Source of the DNA: Trichoplax adhaerens
Lineage: Eukaryota; Placozoa; Uniplacotomia; Trichoplacea; Trichoplacidae
Assembly (NCBI RefSeq): GCF_000150275.1
Contig: NW_002060948.1
Coordinates: 321,066 to 385,065, forward strand
DNA length: 64,000 nucleotides
Direction: 5' to 3'
Numbering within the stretch: the stretch's first letter is position 1; every line of letters starts with the position of its first letter. Shown one piece after another: positions 38,801 through 50,410 of this stretch. The notes below the pieces were generated by a model. That model was given only the letters and a program-made list of their open reading frames with translations, did not search any database and was not told where the DNA came from. The position numbers and the translations under genes were made by a program.

Positions 38801-41026
38801 GCACAACCAACCTCAGAAGGTATGCAAGTCTTCAAATTTCTTCAGACTTGAATTCTAGTTTATGCTTATTCTTTAACACGTCCACCAACTGTATCTATTT
38901 ACATCGTTTGCACTATTCGTATGATTGAAGTATAGCATTCTTGCTATCCATTGCTGACTGATAAATAACGTATTTTCCATAGATGAAGTTGCTACACAGA
39001 TACCTTATGAAATATATGATGAAATTTACAAGAATCTTTCTACCGAAAAGAGCGCAAGTATGAAAGATAGCGAAATGGAATCCGAGCTAACCATGAAGCC
39101 ACCGACAATTGATCCTAGCACCGGAGAATGGCTATTAAATGAATGGGATATTGAGTGTATTTCTATCGGCGCTGGAATACTTGGTTGCGGTGGCGGTGGT
39201 AGCCCTTACATCGGTCGGTTGCGAGCTAAAAGGGCATTAAAAGAAGGGAAAAAAATTCGGGTTATTAACGCACATAGGTAAAATGATTGTAATCTGGCCA
39301 CTTTCTTAATTTATCTTATACATTATTACAACAAATACATTAACTTATCTAGGTAAGTTATTGTAAATAAGCTAGAATGGGAACTACATGAACATGATTG
39401 ACTATACACCGCTAAAGAAAATGCCAAAATATTGTTGGTAGCAACATTTTTGATGCCTCTATCATTACTGTATTTTGTAGACTAGGTTCAATAACTAATC
39501 AATCAGGATATGCAGTCACAGTTGCATTTATGGGTGCTCCACTAATTGAGTTAGAGAAACTATCATCTGGAGATGAAACGAAGAATGCATTATTAGGTGT
39601 TGAAACTTTGTTAAAAGCAAACCTAATACCTGATAGAAATTGTAAGTCGCTTGATACTTGCTACACTATAGAAAATAATTAACAAAAAAATTGTAAGTTA
39701 TAGAGATAATAAGTGTATTATTAAAATAGTTAATCTAGAAGAAGTGGAAGAGTTTGCAATTAAAGATGAAGATAATATCCAATCGCTAAATAACTTAGCT
39801 GCTGTCAAAGCAGCACAGAAGAACGTAAAGAGTAAAGTGGAAATTGCTGCTCTATTATGCGCGGAAATTGGTGGATGCAATGCTATCGAGCCCCTTATTT
39901 TAGGTATTTTGGAAGCTGTCTATAATAATAACTAGAATAGCTTTAGAGTGCACTGCATCAAGCTGATAAAGGTAATATATTTATCACAGGAGCTAATCTC
40001 GATAAGCCAATTGTTGATGCCGATGGCATGGGAAGAGCATTTCCCGAATTGCAAATGTTCACACCAACAATTTATGGAGAAAATTCTTGTCCATGCTGCT
40101 TGGCAGATTGCAAAGGTAACAACGCGATATCATTATCGTGTAGATCAGCAAAAGACTTGGAAAATTTTATGAGGAAGCATGTAATTCAAATGGGGTGAGT
40201 CTATTTGAAATTCGATGACAAGGCGTATAGCCATTGCTATAAATTCTTATCTTGATAACTAATAAACGAGACCATTAACCAAGAATTATTATATAACAAG
40301 ATGTTATTCAGGTCTAGCATTTTGCCCTATGAAACCTTCAGAAGTCCTAAGTAAATGTATACTAGGTTCCATTAGTAGAAGCCACAGGTTAGGAGAAGCT
40401 GTACTGACAGCGAGGAAAAATGCTTCATCTCCAGTCGATGCCATTCTAGAAAAAGAAGCCGGCAGATTACTCATTACCGGAAAGGTATATAGTTTAGATT
40501 AGTAAAATGGATTGGCTAATTATTCTTGGCCAAAGTATTGCATAGTATGATTACTAGATTTACCCTATTCAACTTTTTTTCATCTCTTGTTCTATATTTC
40601 CATTTCTGGCATGGATCGAATAACTGTTAGGTCTGCGATGTTAATCGGATGATTAGTGGTGGGTTTATTACAGGACTAATTAAAATTCAAGGTTTTACGC
40701 AATGCGAGAAATTGGATGTCGAAATTGAGTTTCAAAATGAGAATTTATTAGCAAGATCGATCTCGGCAGGAAATAAAGCTCAAATTCTTGCTTGTGTACC
40801 AGATTTAATCTCTATTGTCGATTCCGATACTGGTGAACCTATCACAACCGATAATATTAAATATGGTCTTCGAGTTTCCGTTATGGCGATACCATGTGCA
40901 TCATTACTAAGGAAGCCCGAAGCACTAAAAGTTGTTGGGCCGCAAGCATTTGGATATGACCAATCTGTTCAATATCAACCTATGCCTGAAATGATAGAAA
41001 CACCTCGTATTCTACCTCTTCCTTAA
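35866..41026 (+). CDS. Hydantoinase/oxoprolinase (HyuA)-S-Me-THD (DUF917) fusion protein, 1013 aa, 12 exons
   Basis: Exons: 35866-36190, 37097-37514, 37603-37783, 37875-38177, 38265-38375, 38531-38819, 38983-39277, 39481-39641, 39730-39903, 39990-40194, 40301-40484, 40631-41026. Total 3042 nt, all phases consistent. Residues about 1-540 are a HyuA-type half of the acetate/sugar-kinase-like ATPase fold: GVDVGGTNTDAV (residues 10-21), GTTHFINAV, GGYEFDGR, TFASGSTNSMRG, DIGGTSADVG (284-293), GGVKTNFRLPDVLSIALGGG and VGGGSV. Residues about 590-1013 are the S-Me-THD (DUF917) half: GAGILGCGGGGSPY, VAFMGAPLIELEKL, EIGGCNAIEPL, DADGMGRAFPELQ and SCPCCLAD. Related proteins act in ATP-dependent hydantoin or oxoproline ring opening; the substrate here is unknown. 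The nucleotide-binding glycines look intact, so the enzyme is probably active. The introns show it is a resident eukaryotic gene. Confidence 0.9.
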
Positions 41027-41035
41027 AAAATCAAA

Positions 41036-41272
41036 TTGAAGGATATTTTCCGATGTGTCGAGTTGATAGTCTTAAAGTAAAGCAAAGAATGACTACTTTG
41101 ATAAAGGATGTTTTAGAATTTCAATCTTTTGAGAGTAAAACTGAAACGATATTTTCCGATGAGTTTCATAACTACTCTACCGTAGAGTTGATAGTCTTGA
41201 TTCATTAGTGAAGTAAAGAAGGACCGTTTTTATAAAGGATATTGAAGAATTTCAATTTTTTGAAGATGACTC
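41036..41272. repeat. Two-unit tandem duplication just past the hydantoinase fusion stop
   Basis: Units at about 41036-41142 and 41153-41272 share GATATTTTCCGATG, GAGTTGATAGTCTT, AGTAAAG, TATAAAGGAT/GATAAAGGAT, GAATTTCAATYTTTTGA. The first begins about 10 bases after the stop codon, so the repeat may lie in the 3' UTR. Confidence 0.75.
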
Positions 41273-42230
41273 GCTTTTTTATCATAAATCTCGAGTTTTG
41301 ATTTAATACTAAATAGTTCCAATATATTTCATGTACTTATTTGTATCAAAATGAACTTAGGAAAAATTTTGCCTGGATTATTTTGTATTTAAATTACGCT
41401 GTAATCGGGTCTCCCCTAGCAACCTATTTCACTTGCTCGAGGCTGTCAGTAATTGTAATTTCTCGTCTATATTTAAAATGAATACTTCTTAATTTAGAGT
41501 TCTACGCTAAAGGATAAGGGATTGATTTAATACCAATCAGTGCGTATTAGTCATCCATGAGAGTTTTCATTACGATTGATAGAGCAAACTATTAGTCTAA
41601 TCGCGCTGTATATCGCATTACAGAAGGAAATAGAATAACATGTTAAACACTATTATAGCCTAGCCAATTGCACTGTATTTCTTTTATCCCAGAAACCATA
41701 TTAAATCTTTTGACAATTTTGAAGATATAGATAATAATTGAATAATATGATACAAATTGTGTCCGTCTATATAGAAATATTTTTACTAGCAATGCAATAT
41801 AGAATTTTATGATTCTTATGCCTTGATACCTTGATGAAATAAAATAAAAGGTTAGCACCAATCACTGAGAATGAAATCAACACTTCGTAACCTGATTACT
41901 AAGTTGGTATTATGGACCTGTTTTACAGTTAAGAAGAAAAAACGAATTTCTCAATCATTCTATGACAAGTAAATCTGCGTCAATTTTCCATTGGTTACGT
42001 TTTAAAATTTGTAGAGATTGCCAATTTCTCTACTAACAATAAATCGACAACTTTAATATTAAAGGACCTGCTACTGTTGTGATGTTTCACTAAAATTGGA
42101 ACAATCTCTACACACCTGGAGAGCGATATATGCGCCAGCATATTGCTGCATGTAGCACTAAATGCAAACTATAAATAATGTATTATCCGATTATTTTTAG
42201 CCGTTCATCAATATTAGGAGCTATGCTATA

Positions 42231-42272
42231 TATATGAACGTGACCGTATGCGAAATCGGTCACGTTCATATA
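42231..42272. repeat. Perfect 16-bp inverted repeat with 10-base loop
   Basis: The left arm TATATGAACGTGACCG and the right arm CGGTCACGTTCATATA are exact complements around the loop TATGCGAAAT. The left arm and loop recur, inverted and slightly diverged, near 23015-23055 (there the other arm is lost). This points to a small dispersed hairpin element. Confidence 0.85.
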
Positions 42273-43945
42273 AATTGTGTAAAGGTATTGCTGCAATTTT
42301 TACATTATTTAGCTGTCTATAAAATGTAATATCTCTGTCAGCGAAGCGATAGGATGCTAAGTTGGTTCTTAACTATTTCTCTTAGTTCTACTGGAGTAGT
42401 ACCGTAATTGATAATTATTTTGAATAAAGCCAAAGTAGCTTAAATTGCGAAATTTACTTCTACGAACTTATACTCGCACGATAGTGTCATAGTGCTAGAG
42501 TAACGTCAAAGTTAAAGTATGTATTAATTATGTGTACAGACTTCATTTAATTTATGAACGTGAATCCGTAGTTCTATTTTAGGTAAAAGATTGTAGAAAG
42601 GCCAATAATATAATTGGTCATAGTGAACTATTTGCATTAGAATCTACTGTAACCGTAGAAGTTAATTATTGTTCTAATATTGGCAATCATGAATTTAAAC
42701 TTATTAGACTTACTCGTATAAAAAGTAAATACTACAGTAAGTTCTACAGTATTTTGCGAAGAGCCTGATGCTCCTCGAGTTATTCATAGGCGATTATCGT
42801 AGGATATGCGTAAATCAACTATTTTCAGATTCAATTTCCTATGCTGAAATCTAATAGAAATTTTGTTAATATTTTCGTAGATGTAATCTAAACTTAATTT
42901 ACAAGACTAGACTATTAAATACGTCATTTTATATTACAAGATAGAAATATTGGCATAGAAGTAATATTAAATGGTATCATTTTATATTAATTAAAGATGA
43001 AAATCTTGCTATAGAAGTAACATCCAATGGCATTGTTTTCCACTGCAAATATAAACTCTCTAGAGGAATTACAACCAATGATAGCAATTCAATTATAACC
43101 AGCTTGATATTAAGAGTATCACTGTAATCTATTTCTTATCATGAATAGGGTAATTGTAAGTACTTTTCGTGCATCTAATATATCTTTATCATTGCCAAGA
43201 GCTATTTTACTAGGCCCAATTATAATATTACATCGCGTTTGGGGCGCGTGCTTGCATTAAATTGCTTCTTTGTAATGTGAATTAAGTCAATAATCTATTT
43301 ATCAAGTATATTGACAAGAAAGAATCACTTTAACACCGCTATTATCCAGCAAAGCAAGCAAATCTATGTCAATATTGAAATCGCCGATCAATCTTCTTTT
43401 ATCGGCATAAAAATAATGGACAATCCAATCTTCTTCATTCAGCCATGACGAAAGGCTTCAAGAAAACGTGTATTCCTTGCTTACTTTACACCGCGATATA
43501 CTTCAATTTTAATCAATTCACGAAATCTGTACCGAGATTTTTACAGTATTTCAATAATTCAATAAGTAACATCTATTACCAGCCGATAAAATCATCAAGA
43601 GAACTGCCGATTTTTATCCGATAGATTACTGATACAGGTAAATTATAGGAATAGGATAAGGTGCTCCGAATAAAATAAATATCCTATAAGCAGTTAATTA
43701 TTACGTAATGAATTGATGTCCATATTAACAAATTTGCTTGCTTGCTATTGATGCATTTTTAATATTATTCCATTAATATTATTTACTTAATGAATTCAAT
43801 CATCGTTTCTTGCGATTATTTTCCGCGTCATGGCCTTGAACTATGACTCGCTATGTAAAAAATACAAATTATATCAATATTGAAGACAGTTCTAATCCAA
43901 GACTAGATCCATTATGCCAATCTCGTCAGTAACAAGATCATAAAG

Positions 43946-46900
43946 ATGCCAATGCCAATTAAGCTCAAGAAGCCTAAAGCTTCCACTGACTTAGAAGAGG
44001 TCAATTAGAATCAGTGATGTTCAATTATAGATTAGCCTTCAATTGTAGAATAATATAAAAATAAAAATAAATGCTAATCTCTCTAGTCAGAAGAGTTCAT
44101 CTAGTGATGGTAATTTTAACTTAAAATTGGATGGATCCAACTGCATATCATACGATGTTGCTCTATTCCTAACAGAAAATCAATAACAAAGTCGAATCGA
44201 TCTACCAAGCGGCTAAAAGTCATAATTTACCTCGATTGAAAAAATATGAAAACGATGTTAACATCAAAAGCTACAACTATAAAGAAATCAATGGCCATGA
44301 AGTGAGTACTACAGTAATTTCTTCCTTAGCAAAATCCTACTCTTGTTTTTATTTTGATTATAATCAACGGATTGAATCGAAATATAGTCTGATGTAAATT
44401 GTCATATCTAAACAAGCCTATCAACGATGACCTAAATCGATTACATTGCTTATAAGTTCAGTCATTAAATTCGATCATGAAAAATGATCAATTTATTATC
44501 TCAGTTCTATCGTAAATCTACTACTGCACCACCAAACTAAATTATAACCTAAATCGGACAAGTAAAGTTGTTGACATTTCATCTATAGTCTGTTTCCATC
44601 GAAAATATTTACATCGGCGACGCTACCTTCATAATTAATAATAGAAACTATCGAAAGTTTTATAACCTTACTAATCAGATTATTTCCATATAATATTTTT
44701 ACGTCAATTAGAATTTATTTCTTCCATTAATAACTTAGTTTAAAGCTTATTTCTTTCCAGTTATGAAATAATGTCGTTTAAGCCAAATAAATTTCTACTA
44801 TCAGTAAATAACATTACTCTATAATTTATACCCTTTTGTTATCCCTCAGTTAGTAAGGAAAGTTCTTTTTCTTTCAATGAGATTAAAAATCTTTCATTAG
44901 CTAGACTAGATCTTTTCTACCGATAAATGTAGATTATTGACTGTTTCTTTTTCTCATAAAAGTTATAAAATAATACTGTTGAGTCAACTTAAGTTGATTT
45001 AACTAGATCTCTTTAACTGGTAAATAAAGTTTGTTTGATAATTCTTCTCCTTTTAAAATGTTTGCAAGTAACCTCATTGAGCTAGTTTAAATTGACTTCT
45101 TTTATATGAATCAACATTCGCCTTAATTATGAAATTATATTCTTTATATCGATTGAAATCGATCACTTTCATCCGTAACTAAAAATTTATAGGTATCTTA
45201 TTTCCTTTTAATAATTATAAAGTAATACTACTTTCTCAAATGATACTTGATGTACTTCGATTCTATGCTTTCATACACTCCATAAAATCTCTATATGTCA
45301 GACATAAGTGCTATTAACAGCATTTCCTCTAGTAGCGAATACCTTCTTGTCAATTATTCATTTAATTATGATCATTAGAAGCAGTGTATAGGCTAATTTT
45401 CATTTAATAAATATTTAATAGCAAGCTCGCTTAAGGAAATATTACGGAAATAGCAACAGCTAACTTATCCATGCAAATAAATCCCGTTTTGATGCGAAAT
45501 ACATATTACATGCACTACCGTACTAATTTATTCGAAACATAGGCTATCATCAGAGTATTGGTTCTGTCCATCTATAATTTAATCATAGAAACGAAAACAT
45601 TAAATGGTAGACTAATCCACCCTTTAACTTAAATAACATAACTTTCATCAACTAGTTCGCTTTTATTTGATCAATTAGATTGACGGTGGAACTCCATTAC
45701 ATTTTGCTTGTGCTGATGGAGACGTCGATGCAATTCAGTTACTACTTTGCCACGGAGCTAATCCTTACTTGTTACAATATGAGGTAAGCTGATTTTACTG
45801 CTTAGAAATAAAATTAAATTAATATTTCCTATGGAATAAGAGGATTGCATGATCTATCAGAATTGTTTTCATGCGCATTTCTATAAACTGAAATTAATAG
45901 TGTACAATTTACTAATATCTGATAGCTGTAATTATCTTGACCTGATTTCTAATATATGTATATACATAAGACTAACAACAAGCTTTGAATCCATAAAGGA
46001 AAGTAGTATAGTTATATCTTATTGTAGAGGATAAAACAATTATATCATGCATGTTATACACAAATACTCATCAAGATAGATATATCAGTTATTGGATTGC
46101 TTAGTTGCTACTCTATAAACTGAGACCTATAGTACATCAATCCATCGCCATTTAATGATATAAAATTAAGAAATTAATAACTTTGATATTATTTCCAATA
46201 TGAATAAGATTATCTGATATAGAGTTACGTATCAATAATGAAAGTTATTATACCTATTTATACCTTATTGCGGATAAAACAATGTCCTCATATAGGTAGT
46301 ATATATTATCAAGATGGACAAATGAATAACAAACTCCATCCTTAGCCTGTAAGAAAATGAAATACATCTATTATATATCTTCAATGTCTTTCTAAATCTT
46401 TCAGAACGGTGGACTTGCACCTATCCATTTCGCAGCTCAAGATAACCACTTAGAATGCATTAAAACATTATACCGACACCATCCGAATACCATTAATATT
46501 TCATCCTATGTAAGTTGCTATCCGTGTATATCATAAAAGTTCTTTTTATTTATTAATCTATCATTCAAATTTGAAACAGAGCCAAACTAACGCTGGTAAA
46601 ATTTTAAATTACAGCAGTTATACTTGTCTTTATTGCACAACATTTGTAGATTTCACCTGCTAATTTGCTTCTTTATATCTCCAAACTGCTATTACTTCGC
46701 TTAAAAATCACCGTTGAATAATTTATTGCTATCTAAACCGATTTAATGTGGTAATAAATAAGATATTATTAATTAATGAATGAAAATAAATCATTAATTT
46801 CTCTTAGTTGAAGGAGCAAGTGCTGCATATTGCAACAAAGAATGGATACTCTGATATGACAAAATGGTTGATCGATCACGGTGCTGATATCAATCATCAA

Positions 46901-48759
46901 GATCATGTAAGTTATCATTAGCTACCGATCGAAAAAATAGTTATGAGATACATTTACTACTTCAATAAGTGATGTCTAAGTACAATATAAACTTCTACTT
47001 TTTCAATTAATTTACCCTCTCTTAATTTTGTATTCAAGTTGATCATCACACATTTAAAGAAAGACTAGCTGTACTAATTTACCATGCCAAAGTATATACT
47101 TCTATGCTCTAATTTAAACAAACGCGATCTAAACTAATTCTAGCTTTTATTTCTCCACTCTAATTCATCAGCAGAAGGCCATCACTAATATATTAGCAAC
47201 ATTTTCTATTACCATTGTCATAACATGTATCTAATCATCTGCTATACTGTATTTATAACTATACTTAATAAATAGCTATAGCTATATTTATTAAAACCGT
47301 AGTTATACAAAATTGGTATAACTATAGTTATGTAATAGAATGAAGCTCTTCACACAATTTTATGACTTCTGATTCTCTATTTGAGGACAATTTATTACTT
47401 AGGTTGCTGAATGAACGGACACCTAATAAATTAATCTACTTATTTCTATATTGCAAATGTCATTCCCTCTAGAATGGTAATACACCACTACATAATGCCG
47501 TTAGAAATGCTCATGTCCATTGTGTTAGACTTTTGCTTGCCAATGGAGCTGATCCAACCATGCAAAACCATGTAAACAATTTTTTTGATTCTTTTCTCAA
47601 GTACTATCCCAGTTAGATGATCGCTAACCTTACGAGTTTAGAACAGAAGATATAAACAATCATTAAGTCAATTTATATATTAATTATCTGTTTATTAGAT
47701 CTAAAACAACTAACATTAATCCAATATTTTCCATAGCTTAGTGAAAGTGCCATCAATATAGCAAATCATGCTAATAATACAGAAATCTGTGAATTACTTG
47801 TCAATAAAAACTATCATGTAAGTCTACCAGGTAAATAATTCAAATGTAAGAGCATAGGAATATTTACTTATTTCTACTGGATATTATTTTATATTAGGAT
47901 GACAAGAATAAAAATGAAGAGAATGGTAACAAACCACGTTGTCCTTCAATCCTTCGACCCCATATCAAAGGTGAGCAAGAGGATTCTTACCAACATTTAA
48001 TATTGATATATAATGATCCGATGGAATCGTAAACTTTTTGCTCTTAATTTACGTTTAAGCTAGCATTTAAGATAAATAAACCTTATTTGCTTAAAAAATT
48101 TCATCCACAGCTTATAAATTTATAAATAAGACTAGGTTTAGTATTGTAATCGTGATATTTTGGGGGCTACAATCTATCGTTATAGAATCCAAGTATTAGA
48201 AATACACAATTATGATTAAACTATGTTAATATGCAACATGCTTTCTTCGCTATTACTGCTAAAATATGAATATGAGTGCTTCTTTTAAAGATGTCTAGAC
48301 TTTAATGGGTAAAATAACACTATATGAGCTATAAACATCTTAAAATGTTATAACTATATCAAAATATATTTTAATAGCGATTGTTTCCTTTACATTACAC
48401 TCACAGATTTACAAAATGTGGCATTAAAAGACTCTATCGAAGGAGATATTGTCCAAAAGAATTTCGCTTGGATGTGTGAAATTATTAATACACCACGTTT
48501 GACTGATTTGCTGTACACTAAAACCATCCTAAATGATGACAATGTTCATAAAATTAATCAACAATCCAAATCAGAACAAAAAGCAGCAACATTACTAAAT
48601 ATTCTTATGCTATGTGATGTTCAGACATTTTATACCTTAGTAGAAACGCTTAAATTAGTCGATTCTGTCCATCAAAAACTAGCTCATATATTAACGAAAG
48701 AAGTTTACGAGAAACGTAAACAGACGCAAGTTAAACCGGCTGCTTGCATTATTTCCTAA
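43946..48759 (+). CDS. Ankyrin-repeat protein with C-terminal CARD-like domain and CaaX box, about 364 aa
   Basis: Supported exons: 44176-44301, 45679-45783, 46405-46509, 46808-46906, 47473-47571, 47737-47817, 47898-47970, 48407-48759. They total 1041 nt and stay in frame; all internal junctions are phase 0 except the last (phase 1). Exons 2-6 of this set each encode one ankyrin-like unit: GGTPLHFACADGDVDAIQLL, GGLAPIHFAAQDNHLECIKT, VLHIATKNGYSDMTKWLI, GNTPLHNAVRNAHVHCVRLL and a weaker SAINIANHANNTEICELL. A short polar linker follows. The last exon encodes a helical segment of about 85 residues (NFAWMCEIINTPRLTDLLY ... HKLAHIL type) that I read as a CARD-like death fold. The protein ends PAACIIS, a CaaX box whose terminal Ser favours farnesylation. 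The first exon is uncertain: 43946-43999 (MPMPIKLKK...) and 44071-44109 both fit phase 0. I know no named family with this architecture. Confidence 0.8.
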
Positions 48760-49726
48760 TTATATCATTTATAATAATTATTTGTGATAATCCATTAAGA
48801 TAACGAACTATTATCTACTTATCGTAAAGTATGATGTAACGAATGGATTCTATATCATTCCAATGAAGAAACAAACATTCAATCTAGTTGAGAGTTGATA
48901 CTTTGTTCTTATAGTAAATAGAAAATATATTTAAAATCTATCTATCTATTGGCATAATCGTATCAAGGTTAAAAAAAATATTTCTCACCATGAATCAGCA
49001 ATCAATAAAATGGTATGATTTCATTTTATTATATCTTTGATGGGGATGAAAACATAGCTATAATATTATGCATATTAGAGATAAACTGTAGAAGGATATA
49101 CCAATAGTGCAAGAACTCTTGAAATTTTGGCTATTTGAGATCTACAGTACTGAAGAGAATAAGAATATTACAATTGCCAAATATAACCGTAACTGGATCT
49201 TTAAATAAAAAATTTTGTTGGTGACTGCTACTGTAACTATATTGCAATATTGGTAAATTAAAAATTGTTGTAACTTTTTACTTTGAAGTCAAATTCCAGT
49301 TCTGATTTTTTTTAAAGTCAGATAGATGGATAAATTAAGAACTGCAATAAAATGTTACCAGAATACTCATATGAGATTATTGAAAAAATCTTTGATACTT
49401 GGTAGCATATATCTTCTTGGTTTTCAATATATTTTGATGAATTATATATTAGTAAAATTTTTATATTCAGTAAATTTCCTTCGAATATTTACTAAACTGA
49501 AAGACGAAATAGAAATGAAAATAAGAATTCATACCATACAGGCACAAAATTATTGGAATGTGTACTATGGATCAATACGGCATAAAGTTATTCTGCTCTA
49601 TTATTCTCAATCATACTTTTCAAAATTAAATGCTCATAAAATCCAGAAATAATAAGCAATTAATGACAGGTAATAGCTTATTGACTATTTCTATTTTGCT
49701 TTCTATTGCTCAGCCTATGTTAATTA

Positions 49727-49770
49727 ATTATGCATATGTTACGGTCTATAGACCGTAACATATGCATAAT
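49727..49770. repeat. Perfect 44-bp palindrome
   Basis: The half beginning ATTATGCATATGTTACGG is followed immediately by its exact reverse complement with no spacer; the centre lies between 49748 and 49749. Pairing stops on both sides at 49726/49771. It is not merely AT-rich: each arm holds ACGGTC/GACCGT. Confidence 0.95.
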
Positions 49771-49879
49771 AAATTGCCATAGATCAGTTGATTACAGTCT
49801 GTAATTCAAACGCACAACTATAAGCTATGTAGTTTAGAAAAACTGGTATAATTATTTGATAAGGATTGATGACTAGGAA

Positions 49880-50410
49880 TAAACTGTGTTGTAGTGATGC
49901 ACTTCGTTTTTAACTATAAGGATAGCTATATTTGATATAGTTAGGTTACTAAGAATAGATATTATCGTGAAGCTAATATTAGATGATTGATAATTACTGC
50001 TGTATTTTAGAAATTCTAGATGACTAATATTAGGCTGTTGATTAATTATAGTATGAGATTTACGTGACTAGAAAAACTATAATTGTGAAGATGCCCAACA
50101 CCGAAAGGTGCTGGACATTAATAGAGGAGTAGTGATATCATAAGTAGGACGATTCGGATTGTAGAAGATAATGATATTCTATTTGACAAAAGCATTCTCT
50201 TTGACGATTCAAATCTGATAGAAGATTAATTAAGTTGTTATAAATGGATTTGACGAAATATATTTAAGAAATGCTGAGATGAACTCATATAGAGAAAAGA
50301 GATTTCACTTCACTTTGAACTCAGAATACTTTAGATTTTAGACTAGATCCTGGTAGTAATTAATTATTGCTCTACCATTCCTAAAATCTTGTAATAAAGC
50401 CTTTTAGAAA
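49880..50410 (+). mobile_element. Dispersed repeat, copy B
   Basis: This is the partner of the copy at 24600-25110, in the opposite orientation. It contains the hairpin-like core GCCCAACACC-GAAA-GGTGCTGGAC (near 50095), where 8 of 10 arm positions pair. Homology can be followed for about 500 bp with small indels. No coding capacity is seen. Confidence 0.65.

Larger units (their letters stand above)
41027..43945. other. Intergenic, hydantoinase fusion to ankyrin-CARD gene
   Basis: Apart from the duplication at its left end and the hairpin at 42231-42272, nothing is recognised. A 59-codon frame near 43445 has no family resemblance. A slightly GC-richer patch near 41400-41460 holds a half X-box (CTAGCAAC). 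Confidence 0.5.

Noticed and set aside
39971-39989. GTAATATATTTATCACAG looked like an 18-19-base mini-intron
   Set aside because: Too short; the CACAG is better used as the acceptor of the 86-base intron starting at 39904, which restores both frame and family sequence.
39948-40172. Open frame of 74 codons in the hydantoinase fusion gene
   Set aside because: It is out of frame with the conserved DADGMGRAFPELQ sequence and begins inside an intron.
35866-41026. Bacterial contamination as the source of the hydantoinase-like gene
   Set aside because: Eleven GT-AG introns with consistent phases and the same AT-rich base composition as the neighbours show that it is a resident eukaryotic gene.
41409-41423. 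X-box-like GTCTCCCCTAGCAAC
   Set aside because: First half-site has a mismatch, and no gene start lies near; the ankyrin-CARD gene begins about 2.5 kb away.
43445-43624. 59-codon ATG frame
   Set aside because: No family resemblance, no supporting signals; length expected by chance.
49326-49652. 108-codon ATG ORF on the plus strand
   Set aside because: Composition is dominated by Ile, Leu, Tyr and Lys as expected from AT-rich chance; no domain or family resemblance and no splice context.
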